A program made the translations under genes and the position numbers. Source: Melampsora larici-populina 98AG31 (Eukaryota > Basidiomycota > Pucciniomycetes > Pucciniales > Melampsoraceae). Taken from it: a DNA stretch of 64,000 nucleotides. The DNA lies in the NCBI RefSeq assembly GCF_000204055.1, contig NW_006768771.1, positions 108,145 to 172,144 on the forward strand. The letters are read 5' to 3'. The notes under the pieces are model-generated. The model worked only from the letters and a program-made list of their open reading frames with translations. It made no database searches and had not been told where the DNA came from. Each line of letters starts with the position of its first letter. Positions within the stretch are counted from its first letter, which is position 1. Positions 10,855 to 23,112 of the stretch are shown here, piece by piece.

Positions 10855-12789
10855 GTGCTGTGTCCCACTCGATTCGACAACCATCACCCTCCGCATCAAT
10901 CTTTTGTATATATCCAAGAAATCCAAATTAACCATGAGCCTCACTTAAGACCTCATTTCACAAGATCGAAAATTGCTGCGTCATCCGGCTCCTGTCTAGC
11001 GTCTTCCTCTCGGTCTTGGTTTACTTCAACCTCTCAACCAAAGAGCACTATATCAAATAAGCACTCTATCCAAGATAATTTCTTGTGTATGTGAACCTGA
11101 ATCAATCCCTGGTGCCTGATTGCCATAGCCTTTCTCTCTTTCTACCGTGGTCTTTCTTTTTTTTACTTTCTCCAGTATTTGCAGTTCATTATTTTATGCA
11201 ATGTCTTTTGATTTGACACCTGACACGTGCCAAGCCTTGCTTTCTTCCCATTGAAGCAATAATTACATATTTTATAATCTTAATTTATTTATATTTTACA
11301 TGGTGAACCCTCTTGACAATGGTATTTACTGTGATGGTAGATTACAAATACAGCTCTTGATCAATACAAAGGCTATGTAAGTATATGCAGGATAAAATGA
11401 TGAGAAGCAACAGCAGATGAGCAATAGCAAGTTTGACTGTCAGGTAACCTTTTGACCAATTGACATAATTTACAGCTGTATTTATTTATTCTCAATGGGA
11501 GTAGTCTTTTGAACTGTGGAAAAGGCTCACAAATAAACTGCCTTAGTTTGAGAGCTTGCCATATAAGGATTGTTCATGAATGACTTTGTTGTGAAATTAT
11601 TTCCAATTTATAAACACCTCTCAATTATAATCAAGACATCATTGAGTGCTTCTGACTGGGTAAACCTTTACCTTTACAAAAAATGCCTATTCTTGAGTTT
11701 CTTTGACAAATTGAGTAACATTGTTTACTGAATCAGTCAATTACTTCCTGCCTTTATTTACAGACACACAAGCGGGGGGCCAACCTTGCGTTGTCACAGG
11801 GTTGTCCTTGACCACATCAACTGGTATGTTATACTGTTTCCGGGTACGACTACCACATCATGGAGTTTGCTCTTACACCTTGCCTTCTCAAAGCCTACAT
11901 CTGACTTGCCATCATCAATACTGGAATTTTTAGAAATGGGGTAACCATGAATTTTGCATGGTTCTTTGCAGTAAAGCATAAAACCCTACATTCAGGCTAG
12001 CATTGCGCTTAAAGTGGGTTGGTTCAGTATAAATCACTTGTAGTATTATACCATATTCCGGCATACACTTTAATTGTTTTTGAGGAACAGAAAGAAACTA
12101 AAAAATCACCCTGTATCCCTCAAATTTCACACACTAAGAGAAAATTGACAAAGCGAAATCAGTATTATGAGTTATGTTTGGGAAGCTTAATAAAACCCAT
12201 CCAAAATTGTAAAAACAAAGGAGTGGAGGCAGGTGTCTAATCCATTGACTTCAAGGATGAATCATCACAAATGCAAAAAGGTCCAATGTTTGGATTACCA
12301 TAGATGCCATAACATTTAACAAAAGCATTTACACGCAATTTTTGCACATGCCCTATTGCCATAGACAGTGACTGGTATACTAGATATAATTCTTCATATG
12401 ATATAAACGTTTTCCCAGTACTTTGAAACTTTTGTTGTTGTGATACTACTTCTTGCGCCTTGATTATCACACTTGAATTTATACCAACCATATATTGTTT
12501 TATTGCAGAGAACCATTGCTACACTGGCCAAAAATGCTTCTGGATGTGCTTAGGAAAATCAATACAATTAGTGTGTTTTGAAGTTGTGGACAGCTGTGAG
12601 GCAACACCAAGACAAGCAGCTTTTCACTCGATGAGAAAGTTTTGAGTAATTTGAATGGTCGCAGGTAAATTGTGGCACAGTGGGACTGTGGCGGGCATGC
12701 CCGCATGTTCTCTAGTGACCATAAATGGACACAAACACATATATAGACAATAACATAACACATGCAAGGAGGACAAATTTCCTGCTCGA
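10855..12789. other. Intergenic, nothing recognised
   Basis: Open frames here are short, mutually overlapping and lack recognisable motifs. No tRNA, rRNA or clear repeat ends were found. Confidence 0.3.
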
Positions 12790-12930
12790 GAAGCGTTAAA
12801 GTGATGAACCGGTTTTCGATTGTTATTCTGGTCAAGATGCAAATCGATATCTGCAACTCAAGTGCACCGGTGGACGTGAAAGAGATTCAAGGCTTGCTTG
12901 GTGAGTGCGATACATGATCTTTTATGAATT
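12790..12930 (+). repeat. Dispersed repeat copy A, part 1
   Basis: This segment (GGTCAAGATG..., GACTCAAGTGCAC-type core, GTGCGATAC.TGATCTTTT) matches 19840-19960 at roughly four bases in five, same orientation. The match breaks off near 12930 and resumes near 13830, so copy A is split. Confidence 0.55.
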
Positions 12931-13829
12931 GTAGTTGGTGTCCCAATTAACTGAGTGGAATCAGTACAGAAAGATAGAACAAACGACAACTGAAGATACC
13001 CAAAGATGAGATGCGCAATCAAGAAGAAGCTTATCTAGCAGGGGCAAAGCAAGAGCCCCAACGCTCTACACGGGACAATAGGAGGAATCGGACGAAGGTG
13101 TTTCGAGTACACGCAGAACACCTCCGACTTCTCTTCTCATACCATCCCCTTCGATTCTACCAATCCCGCTTCTTCCATTCGATACAGCACCTTAGAAGAA
13201 TCCCTCAGTTTCTAGTCGGCGCATTCAACAGCGTATCTCTTCAAACTCAATCTCCAGTATAGGCGTTTGGTCAAGATATATATATTTTTTTTCTTCCCCA
13301 CCCTCCCTCACCAGAAAAAAGAAAAGAAAAACTCTTCTTCCATTCGAGATACATATTAAAAGTCAATAGATCCATCAGTAAAAGTTAATAACGATAAAAT
13401 ATAACATAAAAAATTAATAATAGTAAAAATAATCTGAATGATAAAAGTATTATAGTAAAAAAGTTCATATACACGATTTTTTCTCAGTTTTTTTGGTAAT
13501 TTGTTTCTTTTCTTCTTTTTTCAAAAAATCGAACGTTGTCCTACAAGAGTGGAGTAAACAAAGATTGTAGATGCGCAAAGCTTAGTGTAGTAGAACAGAC
13601 AATGTGCGTAGCAGAAAAGTAGTATACTTTGTAGGCCTCTGGCCACCCCATAGGGGTTTGTTTGTTATTTAGGTCCTCATTACTCTCTCAGACTTATGTC
13701 TCGGTTTCCGTCATCAGTAATTTCAAACCTCGTTTTGTGCGTGCCGCTTCGCGGCCCCACTCCGCGTAACTCAAGGCCGACGTGTCTCAGACGAAGTGCC
13801 TCAAGATTTATGTACTAATTTCGCACTGC
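12931..13829. other. About 900-bp insertion splitting repeat copy A
   Basis: This stretch separates two parts of a repeat that are contiguous in copy B at 19.9 kb. It contains a pyrimidine-rich region and no recognisable gene. The frame at 13011-13262 has no family motif. No clear terminal repeats were found. Confidence 0.4.
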
Positions 13830-14010
13830 TGATTGATCTATTTGATGATTTCAGATTCCGGTTATTTCACTCAAATGCTGAGCTTTTTCAGTCTGTGGTG
13901 GGATCTTGTGATTGAAAAGGCTACCAACTTCGTTTGGCCGTGGCGAAAAGTGACCTAGTCCCATGGCAATGCCGATGACCGGGCCTCCATCAAGTATAAA
14001 TTTCGGCTCA
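13830..14010 (+). repeat. Dispersed repeat copy A, part 2
   Basis: Matches about 19960-20130: GATGATTTCAGATTC, CTTTTTCAGT, TTGTGATT.AA and TGGCCGTGGC-like words occur in the same order and spacing. Same orientation as copy B. Confidence 0.55.
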
Positions 14011-14571
14011 AGGTCATTGCATTCCTCCATCTCGGCCGGAACGCTACTAAGAATGATGCGCTTGTCAGTCTGTGCTTTGTGAAGTTGATCAGCACCAGTC
14101 GCACAAAGGAATCCGGTTTATTGGTATAGTTGTTACCATCAAGACTCAACGAGCCTCGGGTCGGGTCACCAAAGCCGTTTGCACTGAAATCGCTATGGAT
14201 GGAAAAGCGATGTTCGCATCCTTATCCTTGAGTTTTTGAAAGTTTGGAAACGGAAATGGAACACTCTTATCAATCTCTAGAGTATTCCAGCCCGAATAGG
14301 TCGGCCAATTTTTTTTTACATAGAAATGAATTAGTTCAAAGATTTGCGAGATTTGTTTTTTTTACAATATGATTTTTGATGTGATCACTGTAGATTCTCT
14401 AACATGATGATGATTTTTGATCGGAGAATCATCGAGTGCATTCTTGGGGAGTGATTAGATATCTGTACATAGGAATGCGATACAATGATAATAATACAGT
14501 GATAAAATTGATAGCTGATGGACAGTTTCTCAAACATTTCCAGCGGTGCGAGCAACACAGCGGTGTGAGGG
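14011..14571. other. 3' flank of transposase, no gene seen
   Basis: AT-rich with short frames only; likely the end of the transposon carrying the minus-strand transposase, but its terminal repeat is not evident. Confidence 0.3.
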
Positions 14572-16802
14572 TTAGGTTTGAGCAGCTGGGTCTGGAGCTA
14601 TGCTCTTTTGAGCAGCTTGTCTGCAAAGAGAAATCAAAATGAGAAAAGAATCAAGCCTTTGCAATTGGAAAGACTCGCCTGAGCTTCTCCTGGAGTCCAT
14701 TGATTTTCCGAAAAAACCGTCGGATGGTTGCCAGAGGACATTCTTTTCGAATTCGATTGAACAGGTCTTTTGCCTCTCGGAAGTTATTGCAGGTATAGCT
14801 CAGAAAACAAAATTCTAAATTAGTTTTGGATGTGTCCGGATGGTCAGCGATCTAATCGAGGTTTATCAATGTTTGATTGAAACAAGAAACTCCCACTTAC
14901 TTGTTTTGATCAAGCACCAATAAAGCTCGATCGGATTGAGCTCGCAATGGAATTTGGGCAAAAAGATACAGAGATGGCCAGCGTTTTCAATGATCTTCTG
15001 TATGATTGGTTTTTCTTCAGAAAAGTCCGATTGGGCGGATATAATGGTGAACCAACAGCAGTCTTTTGGTTGATCAGACAGGAGTTCTGGTGGCTCAGGG
15101 AACTCCTCACCCGATTCGCCTTCCATTGAGTTAACTGCTTCTTTGAGGATACGCTCAGCTCGGGTGATTTTATCTTTAGCAAGACCAGATCGTTTGCAGT
15201 CTTCACACTTCAATTTGAGAGGCGAAAGTTGTTTCGACTTTCTTTGATCTTCATGGTAGGTCCATAGACCACGCTCGATTAAGACCTGTTTGATACCTTT
15301 TGACTTCCCAGCAAGCTTTCCATCTGAGTAATTGGAAGGAAAAACCATGGACTGCGGGAGTCCACACAGCTCGATTGGAATGTTGGGATCGTCACTTGGT
15401 ATCACAGTGTCTCGAAGTTGTGGTTTTGCACCCCCAGTACCGAGGATCATGTTTGCAGCTCGAAGAGAATTCTCGCCAAATGATTCGTGGGCGGATGAGC
15501 AGTCGAATACATAGAGAGCTTGAGCACCAGGATGGAGTGCCTCAAAAATTGGAATCGCCCGAAATTCAATCTGATGCATGAGCTGTTTTGAGTCCCACCA
15601 GGGATCCGAATTTTTTCCTGGAGTGATGATCACGGCAGCATCTTTCTCTTGAAGATCTGTCATATGATCTGGAGGTATTACAAGTCTACCAGTTGTTTCA
15701 CAAATAAAGTCAGAGATGTGAATCAACTTTCCAAGACTTTTCGAGCGTAGATCACAGTCCTTGGGTTGAGCCCAGTGTGTTGAAGATTCTTCATTTGCAT
15801 GAATTGTTGACTCGTCGTGGTAAACTCTAACAAGCTCTCTAGCTGAGCCACTCAAGTTGGGTTCAGTAATTTTGTCAAGATCGTCTCCGGCATAAGTCTT
15901 TGAATTTTTACATAGCTCATCAATCTGTTTTAAGTATTTATGTCGGTAGAGAACTACATCAGCTCGTTCATGTCCGTTGTAATACAAGCATTTGCTGTAT
16001 GCTTTGACACTAAAATTAAGCTTATGCATCCATTGGTTTGCTGTAGTTCTACAAATCGTTTTTTGGTATTCAGGAAAGGAAGGGAGAATTATCGAGTTGA
16101 CTTGATGAGCAAGACTTGCTGGTGTCACCTAAGATTTAGCATCAAATCAAAAGGTTTAGTTGATGTTGACAGACTCTTCAATCATAGAAGCGAAAACATT
16201 ACCTTTCCTACTCTCACAGTGGCAATCCAATCGGTGATCGCTTTCAAGAAGCCCATGTTGTCAAGCATACAGCTGTGCACAGTCAATTTCCCGTGGTTTT
16301 CTTCAGGCAGACGTTGATGGAGGATCACAAATGCAGCAAGCTGTCGAATTTTGCGAGCATGGTGTACTCCAGCCCCTTCCCAGTCCGGATCTGAGTTTTG
16401 TTGTCGGCGCATAGAGCACATGGCTGTCTCAATTGAGGCCGGTATTGAGGCGGTTTTTGAACTCTCTAGTTCGAGCTTCTTCCTCAAGAAGTTGAACTCT
16501 CTCAATTCTTCAAGCTGATGTGATCGATTGATAATCTCTTTGATTGAACCAGGATGAAGCTCGTGATATGCATTTGCTGCTTGGTGTGAGTTGTCTAGCT
16601 CGAGGTATCGATGGTTGATGTCCTCCATCTGACGCTCAGTCTTGGGAGGTTTAGTGGCCGGAATCGCTGGAATCGCTGGAGTGGTTAAAGTTAGAGTGGT
16701 TGGGACAGGAGGAGTGGTTTCTTCAAGCTCCTGAGACTTTATCAGATTGATCTTGACTTCTTCGCGCTCACGGCGAGCTCTTTTGGCCTTATTGATGGCC
16801 AT
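14572..16802 (-). CDS. IS630/DDE_3-like transposase, apparently intact
   Basis: Four exons give a 670-residue protein: 16802-16203, 16128-14901, 14814-14679, 14620-14572. The first two introns are GT-AG (74 and 86 nt); the third (14678-14621) needs a GC donor, AG|GCGAGT. The N-terminus is Lys/Arg-rich, then comes a helix-turn-helix-like part (LAHQVNSIILP...ICRTTANQWMHKL). The catalytic domain has HDESTIHANEE, then FDCSSAHESFGENSL, then FLPKFHCELNPIELYWCLIK, so the D-D-E residues are all present. The C-terminus has PLATIRRFFRKI, typical of this family in basidiomycetes. Without the last intron the frame stops after LRRVFPIAKA instead. The gene is free of stops, so it may be recent or active. 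Terminal repeats of the element were not located. An ATG at 16856 is an alternative start. Confidence 0.8.
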
Positions 16803-16904
16803 CTTGATGGTCAACAGAGTAGATATGTGAGGAAATACAAGGATTGGTATATACATATATATTTTCCCATTGTAATTTATTTTTTTATTTAATTACACCA
16901 AAGG

Positions 16905-17160
16905 GCCCGCCATCTTTTGGAAAAACACCCGACCCGAGGCTCGTTGAGTCTTGATGGTACACCACGGCACAGCTTTTCAGTCGAAAAGAGGTCGGCGCGG
17001 GAGAATAAGGTCGCACTTAGGTCTAGCAACGTTGGCGGCCTTCCGACTGGTCGGCAGGCCGCCGCTCGGCCGCCTAAGGGCCGGGTTTTGCCTCGCCTTT
17101 GTGTAAGGTCCTGTTTCCGCCCAATTGTGGCCTGTAAAGGGTCCACCGGTGCGATTCACT
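16905..17160. repeat. GC-rich block with inverted repeat
   Basis: An abrupt GC-rich island in AT-rich DNA. GGCGGCCT at about 17032 and AGGCCGCC at about 17055 form a hairpin around TCCGACTGGTCGGC. Open frames on both strands reflect base composition. A second GC-rich block occurs at 19395-19720; the two may belong to one transposon family. Confidence 0.4.
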
Positions 17161-17208
17161 CAGACCTCCATTCGAATTCATTGATTCACTCAGACCTCCA
17201 TTCGAATC
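17152..17208 (+). repeat. Tandem duplication, 29-bp period
   Basis: GATTCACTCAGACCTCCATT with the following CGAAT occurs twice in direct succession. Confidence 0.7.
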
Positions 17209-18053
17209 AGTCATAGGATATCAAATACCTGATACAATTCAATCGAGCTCAACTACTTCAACAACAACACCTTCATCATAACAATCTTCTCATTCATCTC
17301 AATCTATCATTCATTTCCCTTCAACATTTCCCTTCAAACACTTCAAATCGGTTCATCAAAGCTTCAGTTCTGAATGATGGTCATTCATTAGAATTCAGAT
17401 GGTTAAGTTCAATCAAACTATCATCAACATCAAAACACAATCAAGAAGAAGACAACGACAAAGAAGGAGATGAAGACACAGAAGATGATGAAGATGAAAG
17501 TCTTTCTGCTTTAGATAGATCAGGTTGTCATCCACCAGTTCAATTTATTGGTCAAGTCTGTTGCTAACTACCAGTGCCTTTTGTCTCTTTCAATTATCAT
17601 TGGTTCTTAGTTGTTCTATTTTCACTTGTGAAAAGTTTTGCATCAAACAAACTATCTTCATTAGTACACCTTCAACCTGGTGATTTAAAGTGTGATTTAC
17701 ACTTCAATTTTCAGGTCTTTCACCCAATGATTTCCAAAGCAAGCTTTATGTCCTTTTACATCTAACAATTCAATGGGTTCAATTAGTTTTGGCCCATATC
17801 TGTCTTTAAAGTTGATGATGATTTAGTTTGATTAAAATGCCTTGAATGTAAAAACAAGTTATGATGCAATAAGAAGATGTGGTATGAATTCAGGGTTGTT
17901 GTTACTTGAATGAAATATTGTATCATCAAATATGATGGACTTTTTGATTGCAAGGCTGTGAGATTATGAGTTGGACAAATTATAAATTTTATGGAAGTGA
18001 GAATGAGATATAAAAAGATAGAGTCTTAACTCAGTGAGAGCTTTTGCTCATTA
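17209..18053. other. Intergenic, nothing recognised
   Basis: Contains an acidic, GA-rich run (about 17448-17500) that is open but very short, and a small frame at 17574-17765 without motifs. Could hold remnants of a gene; no exon structure could be assembled. Confidence 0.3.
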
Positions 18054-18187
18054 CACTGTGGTTGAGATTGTAAATTAATCAGCAGCAACGAAGCACCACA
18101 TCTCATGAAATGCGGTGCTTCAATACCGCTGTGTCTTATCCTCACAAAACAAATGCTCCATTGTTGAGATTATAATCAACCACAGTG
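18054..18187. mobile_element. Small foldback MITE (134 bp)
   Basis: Ends CACTGTGGTTGA (18054) and TCAACCACAGTG (to 18187) are inverted repeats. An inner inverted pair (GAAGCACCACA / GCGGTGCTTC) makes a second stem. No coding capacity. Confidence 0.55.
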
Positions 18188-19394
18188 CGCAAGCCAAAAG
18201 GCTGCCCTCTTCCTCCCCTGGCTGTTTGGCAAAAGGTCCAGTCAATGCCTAAAGCCGGCCAACAAATTGCCTGCACAGCGCAGGCACTCAACAGAGCTCA
18301 ACAAAGAACTCCCAACCTCTATCTCACGATGAATGATTTTGTGTCTTGCGTGGGAATTTTCCAATGATCAAGCTGCCAACTTGTGGTTGCAGTTTTGAAT
18401 CTTGATAAATGACGTGAAACTGGCCAACTTTGATGGAAAAAAACCAATCACCATCCTCCCCTTTGGAGTTCTCAGAACGTCTTACAATCAACCACTTCCC
18501 GATCTGCTCTTCTCAACACCAACTTCTTCCATCTGTCTGATTGTCAAGTTAATAAAGAACACTCACCCACTTCACCCCCACCTACACTGCCGTCCATTAA
18601 AATTGATCTGTGATTTATTTTTTTATTTTCTAGACAATGATTTCAATCGAGTCAGTTAAGTCGATCTCAACATCCTGTGTCATGTATCATGGACCAGAGG
18701 TAACTAACCTTATAAAGAACAGCTACTTTCTGTTTGATCGCCACAGAGATGGATTGACATCAAAAATTGGCTTTGCACCACCGAACAATTGATTGTGGAC
18801 TCAGACCTCACCTCAACCAATCTTTTTGAATGATCCAAATTAAATTCTCCAAAGATTGTTCATCATTGCTTTTGCTTTTGGTAGTCAATTGATGAGGATC
18901 ACCATTAAACCCTCTCACATTTTCCTGGGATTGAGCGCCTGCCAGTAAGTTGTAACCATTTTCCTATTTATATTCTACAACTATGATACTTTCATGTCTT
19001 TCCTCAAAACATCACTAATCTGAAGCTGTTTATTCAGCCCGACCAAAGCGAGCTTTGTTGCGCTCGGTTGCCTCACTCACCCAATTCTTTGACATCCAGC
19101 CAAGGTCTTGACCTCTGTTTAGGTATAGAAGATCTGATAAGGTGTTTAGAACTCGAGATCATTCAAATTGTCTTCATATTGTCAATCAATTAGGATTTAA
19201 AGTGAATGATACTAAACAAGACTGTTAAAAGTTCATCTTCAAATCGGTCATTCTATCCGATGTTTTTTTTTCTATTTTCATTTTTTCATTTGTTCATGTG
19301 ATGTGTCTTCTTTTGTAATTTGTGAAACATCAAAAATATCTTTGAAATATTTATGATAATCCACATGGATTCTTTCTGCGTGAAAACCCATTCA
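18188..19394. other. Intergenic, nothing recognised
   Basis: AT-rich with scattered short frames. No supported gene or repeat ends. Confidence 0.3.
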
Positions 19395-19720
19395 AAGCGA
19401 GCTTTTGCGCGCCTGTGCCCATCTGCCAATGCCAAGCCGATCAGCTTTCTGGGCTCATTGTGAACCAGGACGGACCACGTGACCCGCTTGGATTTAGTGC
19501 CCAGAGCGAGGGCGGCCATCTGGCAGACAAAAGATGGCCATTTGGCCGTTTACCGGCGGCCTGTGGTCCGCCTCACACACGGCCTAATGGCGGTCGGCCG
19601 CTGGGACCGGTCGAAATACCGCCTGTCCGCATTTTGGATTCGACCGCCTAAAGTCGGACCCCGAAGGCGGCCTGCAGGTGGTCTTGGCCGTGCCGCGGTG
19701 TTATACAACAACCCGTTTTG
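19395..19720. repeat. GC-rich block with GGCCG/CGGCC motifs
   Basis: Many GGCCGT, CGGCCG, GGCGGCC words form overlapping short inverted repeats. Frames on both strands are composition artefacts. Likely a repeat; see also 16905-17160. Confidence 0.4.
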
Positions 19721-19839
19721 TGGCACCGGTGATTTCGTGGGGTGGTGTTGACTTCAAATAGTTGCATTCGATATCCACCTGGGATGCATAAAACTACCGC
19801 ATGTCTTCTGCTTAGCGCGTGTGAAAGTGCTGAGCCCGG

Positions 19840-20150
19840 TTTGTGATCATTGTTTCCGGTCAAGATGGAAATTTTCATCAGCGACTCAAGTGCACTGGTG
19901 GATGTGAAAGAAATCCAAGGCTCACTTGATCAGTGCGATACGTGATCTTTTGTGAAACACTGTTGATGTGATTGCTTGGATGATTTCAGATTCAAGTGAT
20001 TTCAGTCAAATTGCGAACTTTTTCAGTTCGTGACGATATTTTGTGATTAAAGAAACCACCAAAGTTGTTCGGCCGTGGCAAATATGGACAAAGTCCCGTG
20101 CCGACGATGGCACTTCCATCAGGAACAAACTTGCTTCTGTGCCTTGAGGG
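19840..20150 (+). repeat. Dispersed repeat copy B
   Basis: Uninterrupted version of the repeat split at 12790-12930 / 13830-14010, same orientation. It ends just upstream of the TATA box of the gene at 20461, so that gene's distal promoter overlaps repeat-derived DNA. Confidence 0.55.
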
Positions 20151-20193
20151 ATTCTTTCAGCAGACCGGGACACAATCTCAAGCCAAAGACAGG

Positions 20194-20202
20194 TATAAAT
20201 AT
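20194..20202 (+). promoter_or_regulatory. TATA box for the 20461 gene
   Basis: TATAAATAT about 260 bp before the ATG, followed by a long C/T-rich leader with many CATC and TTCATC words, the usual appearance of a fungal 5' untranslated region. Confidence 0.5.
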
Positions 20203-20460
20203 CTGCCGGTTTGTCCGATTTCTCCTTCTCTTCATCCTCCATCATTCACATCTTTTGATAACATTTCCCAACCACTTCTCACTCTGCACTTTGCATATCC
20301 ATCATCTGAATCTTTTCAACTCTTCCACAACTGCATCATCACATCACTCAGTCTCCATCTTCTACCATCCAATCCAATCTCAGCGATCTTGATTTTTCTC
20401 GATCTTCATCCTTCAATCTCTTCAACCTATCTCATATTTACTCAACTTCCTTTAACCAAC

Positions 20461-22208
20461 ATGTCTTACCTATCACTTGGCCTTAACTTGCCTGCACGAT
20501 TCGGAATTGATCCTTGGTTTGTCATGAAGAGAGCTGTAGCACATTGCAATGCGACAGTCTCATGTGCATCATCGGACAACTCACAGCAGGTAAGCTTTTC
20601 TTTTGTTTCTTCATCTGATCAATGTCCAGTCAGCTAATTTTCTTCATTGTTTCTCATAACAGAATGCCTATGAATTGCTCCTCATCAGTCTTTGTAAAAG
20701 TCCAAAACTGATCACATGGAATTCGACTTCAACCCATCAGGTTTGTCGACTTTCATATTTCGTGGTTTTCCACTTGTTTCTTTCTTGCTGACATCTTTGG
20801 TATCTATTAGTCTGAAGTCTCAGAAGAAAAGTCAACCGAATCTTCCCCTTGTGTTGCGCTACCTCAAAGGAAGCGTCCTGTTCGTCGACAAAGACTTGCA
20901 AAAATCTTGATCTCGGATGAAGATTGTAATTCGGAGATGGTTTTTGTCAAAAAAGTTGATCCTAATTCGACTTCACTCAACCCAACAACTTCTTTCATCC
21001 CGCTCACTGAAGATCAATCCGAAAACTTCCACATCTTCAATGACGTACTCGCTGAACACAATGTTTTGACAACCTCAACACCTTCACTTCCTACCTCCAA
21101 TCTTCCCTCGCGTGTTCCAAACTCATCTCGAGCAACAAAAAGATCACATTCAAAATCACAACTTTTCACCACACCTGCACCAGTTTCAAAGAAATCAAAA
21201 CCAACGCTTCATTGGACTGAAATATTAGATGATCTAATGACAGCGGCTGATTGGGAAGAAGCAGAAGAAGAGTTAAAGAATGAAAACAAACCATTAGTTA
21301 ATCCAACTTCCCTCAACGAAACTCTTTCTTTTATCCCGCTCACTGAAGACGAATCTGAAATTTTTTGCATCTTCAACGAGTTACTTGCTGAACATCAAGT
21401 ATCTACAATCTCAACCTCCAAACTGCCCTCGATCACTCATAACTCACCAGTTTTCACCACTCAGTCACCAATTTCAAAGAAATCAACACCAACACTTCAT
21501 TGGACTGAAATCTTAGACAACTTGATGACCGCTTCTGATTGGGCAGAAGCAGGAGAAGAGTTACGGCAAGAAACTGATAAAATGGCATCAATAGAGTTCA
21601 TGCCTCTTACTTCAGTAGAATCTTCCAACTTTGATATCTTTAACGAGTTGGTTCTAGAACATCAAATCTCAGAGACTTTGAAAGCTTCTACTTCTAGTAC
21701 ACTGGCTACTACCTCGTCCTCTTCATCTCTCAACACGACCACTTCTTCAAAATCAAAACTTTCGAAACCTAGCTCAAAGAATCTCAAAGATACTAAAAGA
21801 CAACTTCATTGGTCTGAAATCTTGGATAATTTGATGACAGATGAAGATCGACAAGAAGCCGATGAATCTTTCACCATCACTCTTCCTTTCTCTCAAGAAA
21901 GACGTTTAGAGTCTTTTACAATTGATGAGACTTATTCTCTCCCATCTACACCCTCTTCGAACCTTCATTCATCTTATTCGAGCCCTCAGAATACTCATTC
22001 TCTACCAACACCTGTAGAAGAACTCAAAGATCCGTTCAGTTTAATTAATAACAATCATCAAAACTCTTATTATCATTCAGATATCAGTTTTGAGATTGTG
22101 AAATCTTGTTTAGAAGAAAATGATGATTTTACAACCGATCTTACTAGTTTGAATCTTGAAAAATCTCTATTAAATCTTGATTTCGATTTTGAAAATTCTT
22201 TCTGTTGA
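20461..22208 (+). CDS. Unknown protein with three internal repeats
   Basis: Exons 20461-20589, 20663-20740 and 20811-22208 join in phase 0 to give 534 residues; the start is the ATG after a C/T-rich leader. I do not recognise the family. A basic stretch at residues 89-100 (RKRPVRRQRLAK) looks like a nuclear localisation signal. Then a two-part unit occurs three times: FIPLTEDxSExFxIFNxxLAEH (about 131, 243, 332) followed, after a Ser/Thr/Lys-rich linker of variable length, by LHWTEILDxLMTxxDWxEA (about 202, 298, 401). The C-terminus is acidic and Ser/Thr-rich with SFEIVKSCLEEN and ends ENSFC. No signal peptide or membrane segment is seen. The repeated short hydrophobic-acidic helices suggest a scaffold with three binding sites, or a transcription-related factor; this is inference. 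It could also be carried by a repeat element, since repeat DNA lies directly upstream. Confidence 0.75.
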
Positions 22209-23112
22209 TGACTCGACAAAAGAATTGAGTATGTACCTAATAGAAATCTTTTTCGAAAAGTTTAAAATAAAATGTTTTTATATAATTTCCTACTATCTGG
22301 CCTGATTTTTCCTATTTTTCCTTCTTTTCCTCGTTTGTGTTTTTCTCTATTCGGTTTCTTTCTGATTTGTAATTTTCTTTTGGATCGTAATGAAGCAATT
22401 TGACATCATTCATATAACTGAGCCTGAAGAAGGATTGAGAGAAAGCGAGAGGGACCTGTTGTGTAAGCTGAACAGTAACCCCAAATATGACTTAGCCTAG
22501 AGCCTTTACATAGTTCGTATTTGATAATTGATTCCAAGAAATCAGATCCATGACTTGTTTTGCCATTCTCGTGTTCAATGATCCCTTACATGATATTTAC
22601 ATCCTCTAGGACTGGCCATCCATGATCGCCAACTGATTTTGCAAAGTTGTGCACCCATATCACGATGGGGTTCAATGCCTTGCATATGGACCGATATGCT
22701 GCGTTACGCATGTCGTGTCGCAACCTTCAGAACCGTCAATTCGATCACCAAATCAAGTTTCATGAACACGGACTATATACTCATAACCTTAAAGAAGATT
22801 AAACTTCAAAGGTAATGTACCACTAAAACCCCCCAAAAATCCAGTCTTTGCCATGTTAAGATCCCATTAATAACTGAACTTTGAACTTCTTCATTTTTTT
22901 CCTCAATGTCCAATATACAACAAAATAGTTGTCCCTATAACCAATGAATCTGATTTCCTCAACTCTATCTTTCCAAACCACCTATACATTAAAAAGTAAA
23001 AAATAAAAGAACTGATCCAATACAACCCACATCGCTTCTCAAAGAAAAAACCCCAAATCCTCTACACCATCTATCACCAAAACCTTCGCCTCCAAAAAAA
23101 ATCGATTTTTGA
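22209..23112. other. Intergenic; dispersed repeat C copy 1 at 22790-22935
   Basis: The part 22790-22935 (AAGAAGATTAAACTTCAAAGG..., CACTAAAACC, TGTCCAA.ATACAA) matches 37009-37135 in the same orientation. The remainder holds the 3' flanks of the two convergent genes. Confidence 0.45.

Noticed and set aside
12500..12856. 118-codon minus-strand frame
   Set aside because: Non-ATG start, no homology seen, overlaps the dispersed repeat copy A.
16889..17216. Frames in the GC-rich block
   Set aside because: Both strands are open because stop codons are rare in GC-rich sequence; no domain found.
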